From NCBI RefSeq assembly GCF_021018895.1, contig NC_079372.1:19983237-20047236 (forward strand): a stretch of DNA of 64,000 nt, read 5' to 3'. This DNA comes from Seriola aureovittata. Its lineage: Eukaryota; Chordata; Actinopteri; Carangiformes; Carangidae. Position 1 is the first letter of the stretch. Each line of letters begins with the position of its first letter. Shown here piece after piece: positions 1 through 12,170 of this stretch. Both the position numbers and the translations under genes were made by a program. The notes under the pieces were generated by a model. That model saw only the letters and a list, made by a program, of their open reading frames with translations. It ran no database searches and had not been told where the DNA came from.

Positions 1-779
1 ATTTTGATTTCTGAGACAATAAAGTTCATACTGAAAATATATTTGATATCACCACAGAATATAAACGGTCAGCATATTCAATGCAAACATAGTCGAATTA
101 ATCTTTAAAACCACCGTATTGTTGCCTATTGTTCTTCCAAATGTGCTTTCTACTTGTCCCACTGAGAATTTACTCCTGAGACGTGTCTTGGCCGCCCGGT
201 TTAAATTCCATAGCTTGCATATAAACAGCATATAAAGTATATAAAGATCACAGTTCTCATATACATTACATTTATACATTCATTGACGTTAAAAGTAATT
301 AAATCCCCCATAACCCCTGAATCAGCTGACCCTAGTTCCTCTTAGCATATTGTCTTAGGGCCCCTTAAAATGAAGCAATGTCTGATTTGCCCCCTTGTCT
401 CTGGCGGCGTGTTTCCACTTTCACTGACCATTTTAACCAAAGAGAGATTGAATGCTTTAAGAGGCTTAAAGAGATAAAAATAATTCAGTAATTCACAAGA
501 AAAAAAACTTAATTTCGTACAGAAGAAGTGAGTTTTTATTCAGCTTTTAGCCTGCTAATCATCTCAGATCCCTTCAGATTTACCTTGTGACTCTTGGTGG
601 ATGTCCCAGTCCCCAGGTTGGGAACCACTGCTCTGCAGCGTGTGAACAGACTTGAACAGAGGGGGGATGTGACGCTGACAATGAAACACAATGAGCAGCA
701 CAAATCTGTCTAACAGATGAAAAAAAATTACTTTATTCTTGGGTGTTCGGGACCTCGATACAAACTGTATTAGTGCAAG

Positions 780-1135
780 TGCTAATGCTCCAAAACTATG
801 GAACCAGTTACCATTAGAAATCAGTCGTGCTCCCTCCATCTACTTTCAAATCTAATCTAAAGACACATTTTTATTCACTGGCCTTTTTAGTTCACTCACC
901 TTTCAGTCCATTGTCATGTTCATAATTGTGTATTTGCTCCTTTTTATTGTCTTGTTTTGTTAGTATGTTTATATGTTTCTGTATACAGTATATTTACTGT
1001 GCTTTCCTTGTGTTTTATTTATTCTTTACATTTGTTTCACTTGCTTTTGTCCATTTTAATAATCCTTTGTACGACACTCTCATCAGCTAAAGCTGTGTTT
1101 AAATGAGCTCTAGAAATACACTTGACTTGACTTGA
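780..1135 (+). mobile_element. 3' end of an L2-like non-LTR retrotransposon
   Basis: The plus strand around 790-880 translates to a decayed end of a LINE reverse-transcriptase ORF, with the pattern LWNQLPLEISRAPS followed by a stop where the family reads on to a KTHLF-like ending. About 250 bases later the sequence ends in three tandem CTTGA units (1121-1135), the kind of short 3' tail repeat carried by L2-type LINEs in fish. The copy is 5'-truncated and broken by stops, so it is inactive. The family assignment rests on recall of the typical C-terminal motif and tail; the upstream limit is uncertain. Confidence 0.6.
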
Positions 1136-1465
1136 ATATTTAGAGTAGTGAAAACTAGTCACATTAACTCTATTTAACCTTTCGCACCTGTAGTATTGAA
1201 TGATTAATGATTAAAAATAATGCAGTCAGTGTTCACACAGCCAAGTAGATGAAGCTGCTGAGACGCTCAGACTCAGGTGAGGTGTTAAATGGCAGCTGCT
1301 CCAGTTGGAGTTGGTTTTAAAATCAGATTATCACAGCAGATGTCAAGTGTGTGATGCATTTATAAGCCAAAGCAATGCTGGTTATTTTCTTCCCTTTGAT
1401 ACTGGCTCATGTAGACCTTTTCTATAACATGAACTTTACCTGGAGGTTTTTTTTTAGGAACTTAG

Positions 1466-1505
1466 GGACACCTGCATTTCAGTCGGGACACCTGCATTTC
1501 AGTCT
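1466..1505. repeat. 20-bp tandem duplication
   Basis: The 20-bp word beginning GGGACACCTGCATTTCAGTC occurs twice head to tail. This is a recent local duplication with no associated gene. Confidence 0.8.
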
Positions 1506-1694
1506 GCCCCCAAAAAGCCCCTGATTCAGAGGTGGTACTGGACCCAGGAAATGTCATGCAACAGCAGCATTAATTCAGACAGGAAGCCAGTACAGTAAGT
1601 GGTGCCTGTCAGTAGTATCAGTAAGTGAGGACTTTTCTTTTCATGTTGATTGACATTCAGAACTCATGTAGTGAACGTCCTGTCAGTTAACTAA

Positions 1695-1935
1695 AGGAAC
1701 AGTGTGATGACTCTGTCTTCTTGTTTCATCATGAGTAAAAACTGCAGCTCAAACCAAGCTTTAACTGAAAATCAAAAGTGAAAGTATTAACATGTTGTCA
1801 TGCCTGGTGAGCACAGAGGCCAAACCAGACACTTTAGCCACAGTTCTTACAATCACACTTTGATCTTCCCAAGGTTTTTTTCTGAACCAGCTCTGCTTCC
1901 TGTACAAAAAAAAAACACAGTTCACTGGATTCACT
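1695..1935 (+). repeat. Inverted-repeat partner A (pairs with 3240-3462)
   Basis: Read on the plus strand this segment closely matches the reverse complement of 3240-3462. Shared landmarks in order are GTGATGACTCTGTCTTCTTG, TTTCATC, ACTGAAAATCAAAAGTGAAA, CACAGAGGCCAAACCAGACA, CTTTGATCTT and AGTTCACTGGA. The copies differ by small indels and substitutions. They may be two copies of a dispersed element or of a duplicated non-coding segment; I do not recognise the family. Confidence 0.75.
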
Positions 1936-2618
1936 GTGAGAAACAGAACTTCAAAAACATCTTTACAGTTTCTGCCTCTGCTTCTTCTACCGTCGCAAAA
2001 CATTCAAAACTAAAGAATAAAAAAAAAAAGAAGTGTCAGGACTGAGTCAGGATCACATGGATCAGAGGAGACTATTTCACCCTCCATACATAGGGTGGGT
2101 GCAGCAGTGAAACGCCATGAAGTACCAGACATAAGATGCTGCATTAATGATGTAATCTTCATATCTTGAATGTATTTGCATAGAGGCAGCACTGACTAAA
2201 ATGTTATTTTGAAATTCACAGCAAGAATTTAATAGAAGCACAATATAAATAGTTTTTGCCCAATAATAATCACTAACTTGAGTTTGGAACATTAGGTGAA
2301 TAGGAAAGGTAAACATCATCCATGTTAAATTATAATTCTTTGTAGGTTTCCATGTGACGTGGTGGTAGTTGAAACCTTTTTTGATTCATTGCTTTTTAAG
2401 TTGTATTGCGGTTCAGTTTGTGTCCAGTGTCCAGGTTGTAATGTTGTTCTGTAAAGTTAATGATTTTAAACACAGCCGTAAAGTTCAGCGGAGAAATGCA
2501 TGATGGGATCATGAGGTGCGGTGACAAAGACAAACTGTCGCTGTGAAGCTGCCAGTCTTTGTTGGTTAAGTTCCATGTCTCTGAATGAATTCCTGTCTTT
2601 CTTAAACCTACATGTGCG

Positions 2619-2623
<5 letters not shown>

Positions 2624-2660
<37 letters not shown>

Positions 2661-2669
2661 CTCTCTCTC
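2624..2669. repeat. (CA)n-(CT)n compound microsatellite
   Basis: A run of CA dinucleotides passes directly into CT dinucleotides. Open frames across it on both strands are repeat artefacts. Confidence 0.95.
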
Positions 2670-3239
2670 ACTGTCAAACACACCTGCAGAGCTGCCGGCT
2701 GGGTCAAGTTTCAGTCATTCACGTTTGAGATGTTGCAGTTTGTTTAGGAAATGAGCGTAAACGCTGACCTCAAGGTCATCATTCATTGTGCCCAACTTTA
2801 AATAGCATGTCAGCTTTGCGTGCCTCACAGCCAAATTTGGCATTGTCAAGCTGCAAAGGGCTTGTGTGTGTGTGTTCATTTGAGGCCATTATGAGGTGCT
2901 ATGATAGTGTACCATCTCCAAACACACCTGCCTGTTTCTTCCATAAGACTCTCTGTTTGGTCTCATGTAATTAGCTTGTCGTCTAATGTGTTTACCGAGG
3001 CATTAAGCATGCGGGGAACGACAATGATTTTCAGAGAAAGAGCTATATGCTTTAGTTTACGTGTATGCTGAATTCATCCAGGCATGAGAAAATATGAATG
3101 GCACTAAAACAGAGTGAGAGCTCATCACACGAAACGTCCTCCTGTGAAGATGTACATGCAGCTGAGTTTCCATGAGTGAATTCACAGTTAATTATTACAA
3201 AAGTTTGTAATAATAATAATAATCTATGTAGGAGGAACT

Positions 3240-3462
3240 CTTTTCTCTTCCAGGTCAGTCCAGTGAACTGTTTCAGAAAATCCTTGGTAAGATCAAAGTC
3301 TGATTGAAAGTGTCTGGTTTGGCCTCTGTGGTTTTCAGGCATGAAAACATCTTACTACTTTCACTTTTGATTTTCAGTTGAAGCTAGGTTTGAGTCGCTT
3401 TTTTTTTTTTTCGCTCACGATGAAACAAGAAGACAGAGTCATCACATTGTTCTTGATACTTT
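3240..3462 (-). repeat. Inverted-repeat partner B (pairs with 1695-1935)
   Basis: This is the reverse-oriented copy of the segment at 1695-1935, about 1.3 kb away. Both copies contain a short open frame starting with similar residues (MPGEHRGQTRHF against MPENHRGQTRHF), but the frames diverge soon after and show no known domain, so shared descent of the DNA is the safer reading. A poly-A/T tract interrupts copy B (about 3400-3411). Confidence 0.75.
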
Positions 3463-6109
3463 TCCAACTTCTCCACATAACAGCAAAAATTTGGCTAACT
3501 TGTCAAAACGTCTACTTAATAATTTTAATGGAATAAAAAAAGGTTCAGTGGAATGTGCCTAATGCGAACAGAGACAGAAAAGTGTCTTGAGTGAATAATT
3601 TTCCTTTAGTTTTATTAATTATTTCTAAGTCATGTTGACAAAACAAACAACAAAAAAAGAGCATGTGTACATATACATATTATACATATAGTAATTCCTG
3701 GTATATTGTACCTATCTATAAAAATGAACTACCATACAAGTGAAAACAATAAACAAGCATGCATACTGTATACCTTAGCTCGGGACATGTGTACAGGTTG
3801 ATATATACCTGCATCGTCTTAATTCATATACACACGTATGCACATAGAAGATTGTGGCTTGAAGGAATCATTTTCCTTTTTAAAAATGATCATTGAATGT
3901 CATTCAGTGGAAATGTTATTACATTTATTTATTTTTTTATGTCTATATTTATACATTTAGGGTTTTGGTGGTGTGCTGTGTAGAGCGAGAGTGGTGGTGG
4001 ATTTTCCTTCAACACCAGCGTCCCAGATCACATCCTGTTTGTTTTTCCATATAGCAAAGTGACTTTAGCTCTAAACCTGTAAATAACTCCAATTTAATTT
4101 GCAATTTATTAAAATAATAACCAACTCTGAAATGTTAATAGTGAAAAAACTAGAGCCATTTTTTTAGAGCCACATTTCCCCAAAACCCTATTTCGCAAAA
4201 GCGAATGGAAGAATATGAATGTGGGGATGTGAATTCTACATTTATATATCTTTAGGGTGGATTTTGATAAATGAATTTTACTGAATATAACTCAGTTTTT
4301 CTCATGGCTGGTCCCTGATGTCAGACTCGTTGCAGCAGCAGTTTGGCTCCAAACCAGCAGATGAGCCAAACAGGTGTGTTGTGGAATAAGATGCAATAAT
4401 AATTGGTATGCTTCACTCTGCTTCTCTATGGTAACGTGCCCCGTTGGAGATTATGGGATACGACCGCGCCATCCACACTCACCATCCCGCCCTAAATCCT
4501 TCGGGGGCCAATTACCCGCCGCTGGTGGCAGGCGGCAAGTCAGAGCACGGCTGCGGCTGCCAGACCGCCGGTGTGCACGCTGCTCCCCTGGTGATTCTCC
4601 GGCTTTGTGAAAAGAAATGAGGCTTGGATCAGCCTCACGACCGGGGCAAAACGCGAAAGACGAAGAAAGTTCAATATATAATTTTAAATATTGTAATGGA
4701 GAGAGAAAAAAAAATCCAACCTAAAAACAATGTGATGTATTCCATATTTTCTGTATCTACGCAGGCGAAGGGGCTCTGCTGCTGTAGCGAGGCAGACAAG
4801 GAGCTAATTGGCGAGAGACTTGGTAAAAATCAGTGGTTGAGTGCTGATCAGTGTAATGAGGGGCCTTTAAACATCACACCTGGGCTAAGTCCTCCAATTT
4901 CCTCTAAGACAATGTAAATCTCTGTAATTATCCCATAGTCACCTGAGCAGAAGGGCCGGCCGAGGAGACAGGTGGATAAAACAACAGAAAGCTCTGAACA
5001 GACAGATGCTGCATTTTGAGCGATGAGGCCTCTAATTTGGGGAAACCTACATGAATAGCAGCTATTGATGGATTAACACTGTGTCTATGACTTTTTCAGA
5101 GACCATGGAAAGATTGTTATTCATTATTCATCACTGATGAATATGTTATAACACAGGCTATAGTTCAGGATCAGTTTCATGTGCTGTCTGGTTTACAGTA
5201 CAAGGTGTCTGTTTACTAAAGGACATGCAAAGTTAAGTATCAGCACACAGCCTCATCAGAGGGATCTTATCTATTACGTTATACATTTACAGGATTAATA
5301 ATTATAATCAATTGTTGTCAGTTCTCATGTCTTCAATCATCAATCTGTGTCTTGAGACGGTTTTTCTGTTGTGGGTGTTGTGACTTGTCTCTGATGTCAC
5401 ACCTGCGTTGTCATTGACAAGTGCAGGTATTTTCCACAATGAAGAATCCTCATGTAAGACGTGTCATTTGATGCACAAATGTTTAAACAGATATCATAAT
5501 TTCATAGGTAGCTGTAACGTTGTACAAGAATATTTTGTCTACAACTCTGAGACAAAAAAATATATAGTCATGTTAGTCACATTTCCGCCATTAGCAGGTC
5601 CAAAAGAGGTCAAGACAACAGTTTAAGGAGGGTTGAAACATATATATTACTTGCCTGTAAATATATTTCCCGTATTCATGCATGGAAGAGTCTTGTACTT
5701 TGATTTCATACAGCCCTAAAGTGGACCGTACCATTTCTTAACCTTGATATTAGCTGAACATCTGGTCTGCCTGCCTCACTCCATCGGTGGCTCACGTCCT
5801 CAGATCTCTTCTCCAATGCGTTCTGCACACACTCTAGCTAAACGTCAGTAGCTAACTATCTAGCCGGTTTAACACACTTTCCTTTTCTTACCCTCAGAGT
5901 TTCTGAATTAGATCGTGTCAAGTATCTACGGGTGGACACTAATGTTAGCTTTAGTTTATAACTTTAGCCTTAAGGTACCATTTAGCTAACTGATGTAAGC
6001 TAGCTGATAGCACGCCCTTTCATTTCCAGGACTGTAAGGACTGACACCTGTGTTCACTCAAACGTCCATATAGATATAGTCTTATTCACAGGTTGGAAGA
6101 GGGAAGGAA

Positions 6110-6110
<1 letters not shown>
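3463..6110. other. Non-coding span; low-repeat block at about 4,430-5,000
   Basis: No exon with convincing splice sites or protein similarity was seen. The part from about 4,430 to 5,000 stands out as GC-balanced and free of simple repeats inside an AT-rich background, which fits a conserved regulatory element. Sequence alone cannot show conservation, so that is only a suggestion. Confidence 0.3.

Positions 6111-6111
<1 letters not shown>

Positions 6112-6159
<48 letters not shown>
6112..6159. repeat. (AC)n microsatellite
   Basis: An uninterrupted AC dinucleotide run of 24 units. Confidence 0.97.
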
Positions 6160-6161
<2 letters not shown>

Positions 6162-7599
6162 TTAATCACAAAACAAATTATAACAACGCCTCTAAAAGCA
6201 CAGACCACATCTCTTCACATCAGTTATATAACATATAACAAAACCAGGTGAAAATAGGTCACAGGTCATGATGTGACATAATGATCGAGTCATGCTTTTA
6301 CAGCCTGATAGTCAAAGTGAAATGATTAATTCACAGATGTTTATATGCGTTTTATGAACGCTTAGACCTTCTTGTGTTTTAAGAAGGTCACCTGTTGTGT
6401 TGTGATTCTCAGTTGACTGAGCACCGTAAGAGCTACATCATGATTCAGTTAAAGGCCTCAGGGCAGATGCATGTCAACCTTCGCTAGTAACCTTGGATAC
6501 TGAATGCAGATTAGTGAAGGGCTACATGGAAATGTTCTGCAACAGCACATGAGGACAGATAAAAACGAATATGAGTCATTCTGACATAGATCCAAACTGT
6601 GGGCCACACGTCTGCTGACGGGTGACTGTAAAAGAAAAAATGCACATAAACTTGTCAAACTGTCCAGTATTTGTCGTGAAGTGTTACACACCGAGCATGA
6701 TTTTACTTGTCACAGGTTTGTCCCATCTGATCTTTTAATCCCCAGGATGTCTGGTTTCAGGATTACAGCGTAAATCAGACAATCAGTAAAGATATAAAAC
6801 TAAGAGCTAAAGCTGCGGGGGGTGAGTCAGGGAAAGGGGCGTCGGAATTCAAAACTGTAATTCCAAACTCAAGAAAAAAAACTAAAAAGTTAAAACATCT
6901 GTACGTATTATAATGTATAAAGCAAGGGTCTGTCATCATGTATTTTTAATTTACTTTTATTTGCATGATCAGCTGTAGTTACCAGTTACTTTTCAGATTA
7001 AGATTTTACATTTAAAAAAAAACATGACAAACCTTTAAAATACACAAGATTGCTAAAGATTAAAGCAGTAGTTCCTGAATATTTTGGCTTGTGATTCATT
7101 TAAAAAAAAAAAAAGACAAGTTTTCACAGTTTTCACAAAAAAAAAGCAACGATTAGACACGAGTCCAAAACTTAATTCAAATTGTGTAACAGTTTTTTTC
7201 TTCTTTTCTACTTTATCAATCATCTTCATCTTCATCTTCGTCCCATCAGATTCATCTTGTGCCCCTTTAGAGAACCGCTGGACTAAACTACTGAAAACTG
7301 AACTGTAGAGAAAGCAGATGAAACTAGCTCCATTTTCAGTTTGATTCTTAATGCAGGACTTTTTACTTTTATGAAGTATTTTTACATCTAACTAAAGGAT
7401 CTGAGTACTTCTACATGTGCATGTATATACGTATATGTCAGTCCAGTCATTTCCATCAAAGCCGTGGAGCAGCGTCTTGTTAGCAGTTGTTAGTTTGAAC
7501 ATATGAATGCATGTAGATGTGTTTGCTTCTGCTTCTGTGTGCTTGTGTTTGCGATGCAGCTGTTGCTGGGTCAGTGCTGCTGATGGATATCCTGACATC

Positions 7600-7790
7600 C
7601 TGCCTTGCGTGACCTGCCGGTCAGATAGCCATCAGTACCCAAATAAGTTCAGGTCAGGCCCCTGTGCTTCATTCCAACCCTCATTTGGTATGCAAATGAA
7701 AAGCCTTAACAAGGCAAACCTTTCAGGCCAGAGCGATTTAATGACTTCTCCCTTTGAAGAGACTGAGCTTCAGTCAGGGCTGATGTGGTG
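7600..7790. promoter_or_regulatory. Candidate regulatory block with an octamer site
   Basis: A non-repetitive stretch containing a perfect POU octamer word ATGCAAAT at 7690-7697, with no open frame of note. It lies about 6 kb upstream of mir-200b. A regulatory role is inference; cross-species conservation would be the test. Confidence 0.25.
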
Positions 7791-8439
7791 ACAGACAGAA
7801 AAAAAAAAGCTAATAGGTTACTTTTAAACGTATATTTCCTGTCACTATTAAGAAGTGTAAGTCTGATGGTCTGGGTCTGGGAATTTTTTTTTTGTTCATT
7901 TTTCTGATTTTCAGGAGTGAAGTGTGTACAAGGGTTTTCTGTTGAGGAGAGATAACCAACCACCTGAATCAGCTCATTATCCACAGTGACATTAGAACTG
8001 AGGCTCCACGTGGAGCTTCATTGTAAAAACTGTCCCAGAATTTAAAGGTAAATCTGATGATGAGTGATTTTACTGTAGTTTGGCTCAGTATTTCACACAC
8101 TACTGTTTGTTTTATGACTTACTAATTCAAACAATCGCCTTCCTCCATCTTTGCCGGCGTTTTTCTGCAGTAACCTGTGCCACGCCCCTGCTGAAACAGG
8201 ATACGGCTCTGGCATTGTGCTCATTGTTGAGAGACTAATCCCGACAATTACACCTCGAGACCGAAAGTGGTTGCCTTGCCCAGCATCCAGCCAGGACCTG
8301 GCCAGGCTTTGGATTAGGTCTTTGCTTGCCCTCAGGGGGCCAAGACCCCCACCAGCCCCCCTAGGTTGCTGCTCCCCCTCAAACCTCCCACTACTCAGAA
8401 TATGACCTCAAACTGCTGGTGTGTCTTTCTGAAGTTTTA

Positions 8440-9395
8440 CTCACCTGCACTTTGTTCACCTGTCGCTCTCGCTGTAACTCAGCCGGGTTATTGTTGGGAC
8501 AAAAAAGGTGTGTGGACACAAAGGGAAGCAGAGGGGAAGGCATGAGAGCAAAGGGCAGGTATTTCAGGTTATGGCGGGCTCGCACAGCTGAGAAGTGGGT
8601 AAAGGTTTATCCGTCTGATAATACCTCACAGATACATGTTGAACACCGGGCCCTGTGACCTGGGCCTTGGGCCTCATGATTTACTTTCTGAGCTCGGACA
8701 GGATGGGTGTGTTCGACAGTTGAGGATGATGGTGGTTGAGCTGTTTTCTCTGTTGTAATAGGAACAGAAGAGGTCGTTCCCACAGAAGCTTGAGCTGACA
8801 TCATAAAAAACACACAACAAGGTACCTGGGGGCCGATCGGGGGGGTGTGGGGGGGTGGAGGTGGGCGAACCGGTGAGGTGGGAGTGGGAGGGAGGGGTCG
8901 CGGGGGTTTGGGTTTCGTCTCACCCACGATTGGCTGAAGGCAGCACGGGGGACACACCTGTGAGCGCCAGAGGCTAAGGACATTGGCTGCAACCTGAAAT
9001 TACACCTGTGGGGGAAAATGGGAGGGGGGCGGGGGGGGGGGGGGGGGTCAGGCTACATGTAAACCAAGCCCTTTACAAATTCAGCCTCTGTGTGCTTGAG
9101 GAGCTTAACCGCCTAACACCACCGACGAGAGCTCCTGGAAAAAAACAAGTTCTGCTCAGGCAGCAGGAAGATAGCTGACGTGCTTCAAACTGGTTGGTTT
9201 TGTTCCGGGGTTTGTCTACGGCTGCATCTACCTGAAAGGGACGGCTCTTTTTTTCCTCCCTCCTAACCACCACTCCAGAGGTCGACTGTCCTTCAGCAGG
9301 AGCAGGAAAGAGGAAGACTAGCCAACGGGGCGTCAAGAGCCCTCATACAATGATGCCTCTTGTCTTGGGTTTATGGCTCGGCGACCACACCTGGG
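8440..9395 (+). promoter_or_regulatory. Candidate promoter/enhancer of the mir-200b-200a-429 primary transcript
   Basis: This 0.95-kb segment holds five plus-strand CACCTG E-boxes (8442-8447, 8457-8462, 8955-8960, 9003-9008, 9388-9393), a GRHL-like AACCGGTG word (8868-8875), an inverted CCAAT box (ATTGG, 8929-8933) and a G-rich tract (about 8819-9047). It ends about 4.2 kb upstream of mir-200b. In human the promoter of this cluster is about 4 kb upstream of mir-200b and carries CACCTG-type E-boxes through which ZEB1/ZEB2 repress it, while Grainyhead-like factors activate it. The position and motif content match that arrangement. No TATA box was seen and no transcript data are available, so the promoter call is inference. 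Confidence 0.35.
8819..9047 (+). other. G-rich tract with quadruplex potential
   Basis: The plus strand has many runs of three or more G (about 8829-8916) and a 17-G run at 9031-9047. Several windows satisfy the simple four-G-run quadruplex pattern. Confidence 0.6.
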
Positions 9396-10879
9396 AAAGA
9401 CGGGGTAAAGTCACAAACGTGATCCCTTCTTTGTCTTCATTCTCCATCTTTTAAGACTTGTGAGCTGTCGTCATTACCTGTCTCTCAGCGACGGCATAGT
9501 TAAAACTTTAAGGACGTTTGTTCGTCGGCTAAGATCAGGAAATGTGCGGTCGAGCAAAATTAGATCATTGTGCGAAGCCCCCCGGCGATTGTGTGCTGAT
9601 CTAGGAGGGTATAGGTAGTTTCGATGGGAAGCGAAAATAACGTGTATCGAATTCCAGCTCCATTTAACCAGAGAGAAAGAAGAGGAAACAATAGAAGCCA
9701 ACGCTCATTCCTAAACTGGATAGACCAGTTGGGGCAGGTAAAGGCAAACTGCCAGACTTGTCAAAGGATATGAAGACAGAGGCTGACTCCGTCTTTTAGA
9801 GCGTTAAAATGTGCTTTACAAGGAGACGTCCAGCAAATGACGGTATGAAACCGCTTTACAATTTAATACTTGATTAGTTTAACAAACATTATTGTTAAGT
9901 GATAATTATATGAGTGCAGAACTCATTCAGAAACTTTTCTTTAAAAACCTGTTGAGCTGTAAAGCCTCGGTTATCTCTTCAGATATTATCTAGACTTTTC
10001 ATTCAGCCTCTTACTTCTTTTCGTTTTTTAAACATAGAGATGTGATTGAACAATGGTCGTTTTGTTCACTTCTAGAATGGGGGGAAAAAAAAGGAAGTCT
10101 ATTACGAAGTGGATGTGTGTCGAACATAAAATGTCTGCTCATCTGTTTTCCTTGCCTCTGAGGTTTTGCTGCAGACAGACAGACAGACAGACAGCAGTGT
10201 CAGACTTATCAGAGCAGAGAATTTCCACTAGATAGACGCAGGTATCGGTGACTGAAGTTTTCTAGGGTCTAGATATTTTTAAGCAGACGAGGACTGTTGC
10301 AGTCTGGGAAGAAGAAGAAGAAGCAGCAGGGGGGAAAATGGAGGGAAAATGTCGACCACATACTGTACAGCGGCGGCTACTGAGCGAGGTGGAAGGTTGT
10401 GATTGGTGGAAAGAGAAACATTTGTTCATTTCTTTCATAAACCTTGAATAGCTGCAGGTCACATGAGCGCCAGTCGCCCTGCCGGTGTGCACGGCAACAG
10501 GGCGGGAAGGGCAGAGCAGGATTTTGACCGAAAGCGAGGTTTAATGAGACGAAATGGTGGACTGATCTAATGTTTGTTCGTGTTTGAGTGGCAGGTCTGA
10601 AATGAAAGGGAAGTGAAGCTCTTATCACCTTCACGGGGTGAGAGGTGAAGCTAAAGCTGCAGTTTGATTCAGCTGATAGGGCGAGTGACACCGCTGCATT
10701 ATGGGCCATTTGTAAAAGTTAATGCTGAGCTAATGTTTGAAGAACGCTGTTTACTTTTCTTCATTAAGGAGCCATGATGATGAGATGAGGAAATATGGTT
10801 TAAGATATTTTATTTTTATAGTTTTAAATAAAAAAACAATAATTTCCTTTTTTTTTCAAATTTTTTAATTTCTTACAGA

Positions 10880-10880
<1 letters not shown>
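9396..10880. other. Non-coding span, nothing recognised
   Basis: No exon or transposon was recognised. A short CAGA tetranucleotide run lies near 10,174-10,194 and a small AAG-rich patch near 10,310-10,323. Confidence 0.4.
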
Positions 10881-10882
<2 letters not shown>

Positions 10883-10913
<31 letters not shown>

Positions 10914-10997
10914 AATTAATTAATTAATTAAATTTATTTTTAAGATCAGACCAGAAAGGCGAAAGGAACCTGCCAGTAAGGAGGATTAGTGGACAGG

Positions 10998-11036
<39 letters not shown>
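10883..11036. repeat. Two long poly-T tracts with (ATTA)n
   Basis: A 27-T run (10,883-10,909) is followed by ATTA tetranucleotides (10,910-10,931). About 70 bases later comes a 36-T run (11,001-11,036). The arrangement could mark poly-A tails of minus-strand retroposed copies, but no element body was recognised next to them. Confidence 0.85.
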
Positions 11037-11042
<6 letters not shown>

Positions 11043-11934
11043 GAGCAGGAAAGGAAAAGTACAAACCCCCTTTGATAATCAAATCTGTTGAATATTTTAG
11101 TCCTTCACCTGAAATATTCAAAACAGAGGGGGAGGAGCAACTAGCTCTATAATTATATATGTAAATAATATGTGTTTAAGTATACATTTAACAAGTAGCT
11201 GCAGCAGCCCATGGGTGATAAGCAGTCGTATCACAAGCTACCTGCTGCTGCTGCTGCTCAGTCGACTGAAGGCCCAGTTAGGTGGCACTGCGATAACCGC
11301 CCGAGTTAAATAAGGTTTTGGGTTTCCCCCCCCCGCCATTGTTTCCTCACAAAGACAGCGACTATTGATTAAGGGCCAGGCCAGTTTACCTATCGGGTTG
11401 TGCACTTCGCAGCGGAGTCACATTCCAGCACAGAGGGCAGAGTTACCTGATCTCGCCTCACTTTGAACAGGCAGAAAAGCGTGGGCCAGCCGCGAGTGGT
11501 TGAGACTCCCACCTGCTCAGACTACCATGTACAACAATGGGGGAAAAAACTCTGCAGTGCATAGCCTAACCTTGACCAGGAGCAGAGGAGGAAGTATTTG
11601 GACAATTTGAGGGGAAGTTTGTTGGACGCAGGGGTTGGTTAGACATTTCGAAAAAAGGTAACACAGGACGTGCTTCTCCTTTGATCAGGTACTGTTATTT
11701 TCACAGCTCGTTTCCACCAGCTACAATTTTCTGGGCTAATCTTTTTTCACTCTTTCTTTTCTCTCTCTCTCCCTCTTGTCTTCCTCAGAGGGCCCGCAGC
11801 ACTGGTTTATAATGCTGATGATTAACTAAATAGAGTCTGGGAGAGCAGGTCTGCTTGGCTTTCTCATTTCATGGGGGCCTGACTGACCGGGAGGAAGACG
11901 GAGCATTCTCAGGCAGCGGGCTGGAAATTCAAGA

Positions 11935-12170
11935 TCTTTTTTTTTTCTCTTTTCTTTTCTTCAGCCCCCTCCCTCCAAAATATACTCACTTTACTTTGGT
12001 TTTGTTGCATTCTTTCCTTGGGGGTACCTTTCATGACGGTAAGGTTACAGGTGCATTCTCCATTTTCCTTCTCCACCTTCTCTCCCTGAACTTTTCCCTC
12101 CCTTACACTCGCTTTTCTTTCTCTCTCCTTCTCCCCCCCCTCCACCCCCCCCCACCCCCTCTCTCCTGTG
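11935..12170 (+). repeat. Long pyrimidine-rich (C/T) region
   Basis: From about 11,935 the plus strand is strongly pyrimidine-rich, densest at 12,055-12,170, including C runs of 8-9 bases. Such tracts can adopt triplex (H-DNA) structure. The 142-residue open frame through it is low-complexity Phe/Leu/Pro/Ser sequence and not a gene. Confidence 0.7.

Noticed and set aside
1800..3342. Coding gene based on similar MPGEHRGQTRHF / MPENHRGQTRHF frames
   Set aside because: The frames diverge soon after the start and the similarity continues outside any common frame, so the DNA is repeated rather than a protein conserved.
8607..8957. Minus-strand proline-rich 116-residue frame
   Set aside because: It arises from the G-rich tract read in reverse; no known protein similarity or splice sites.
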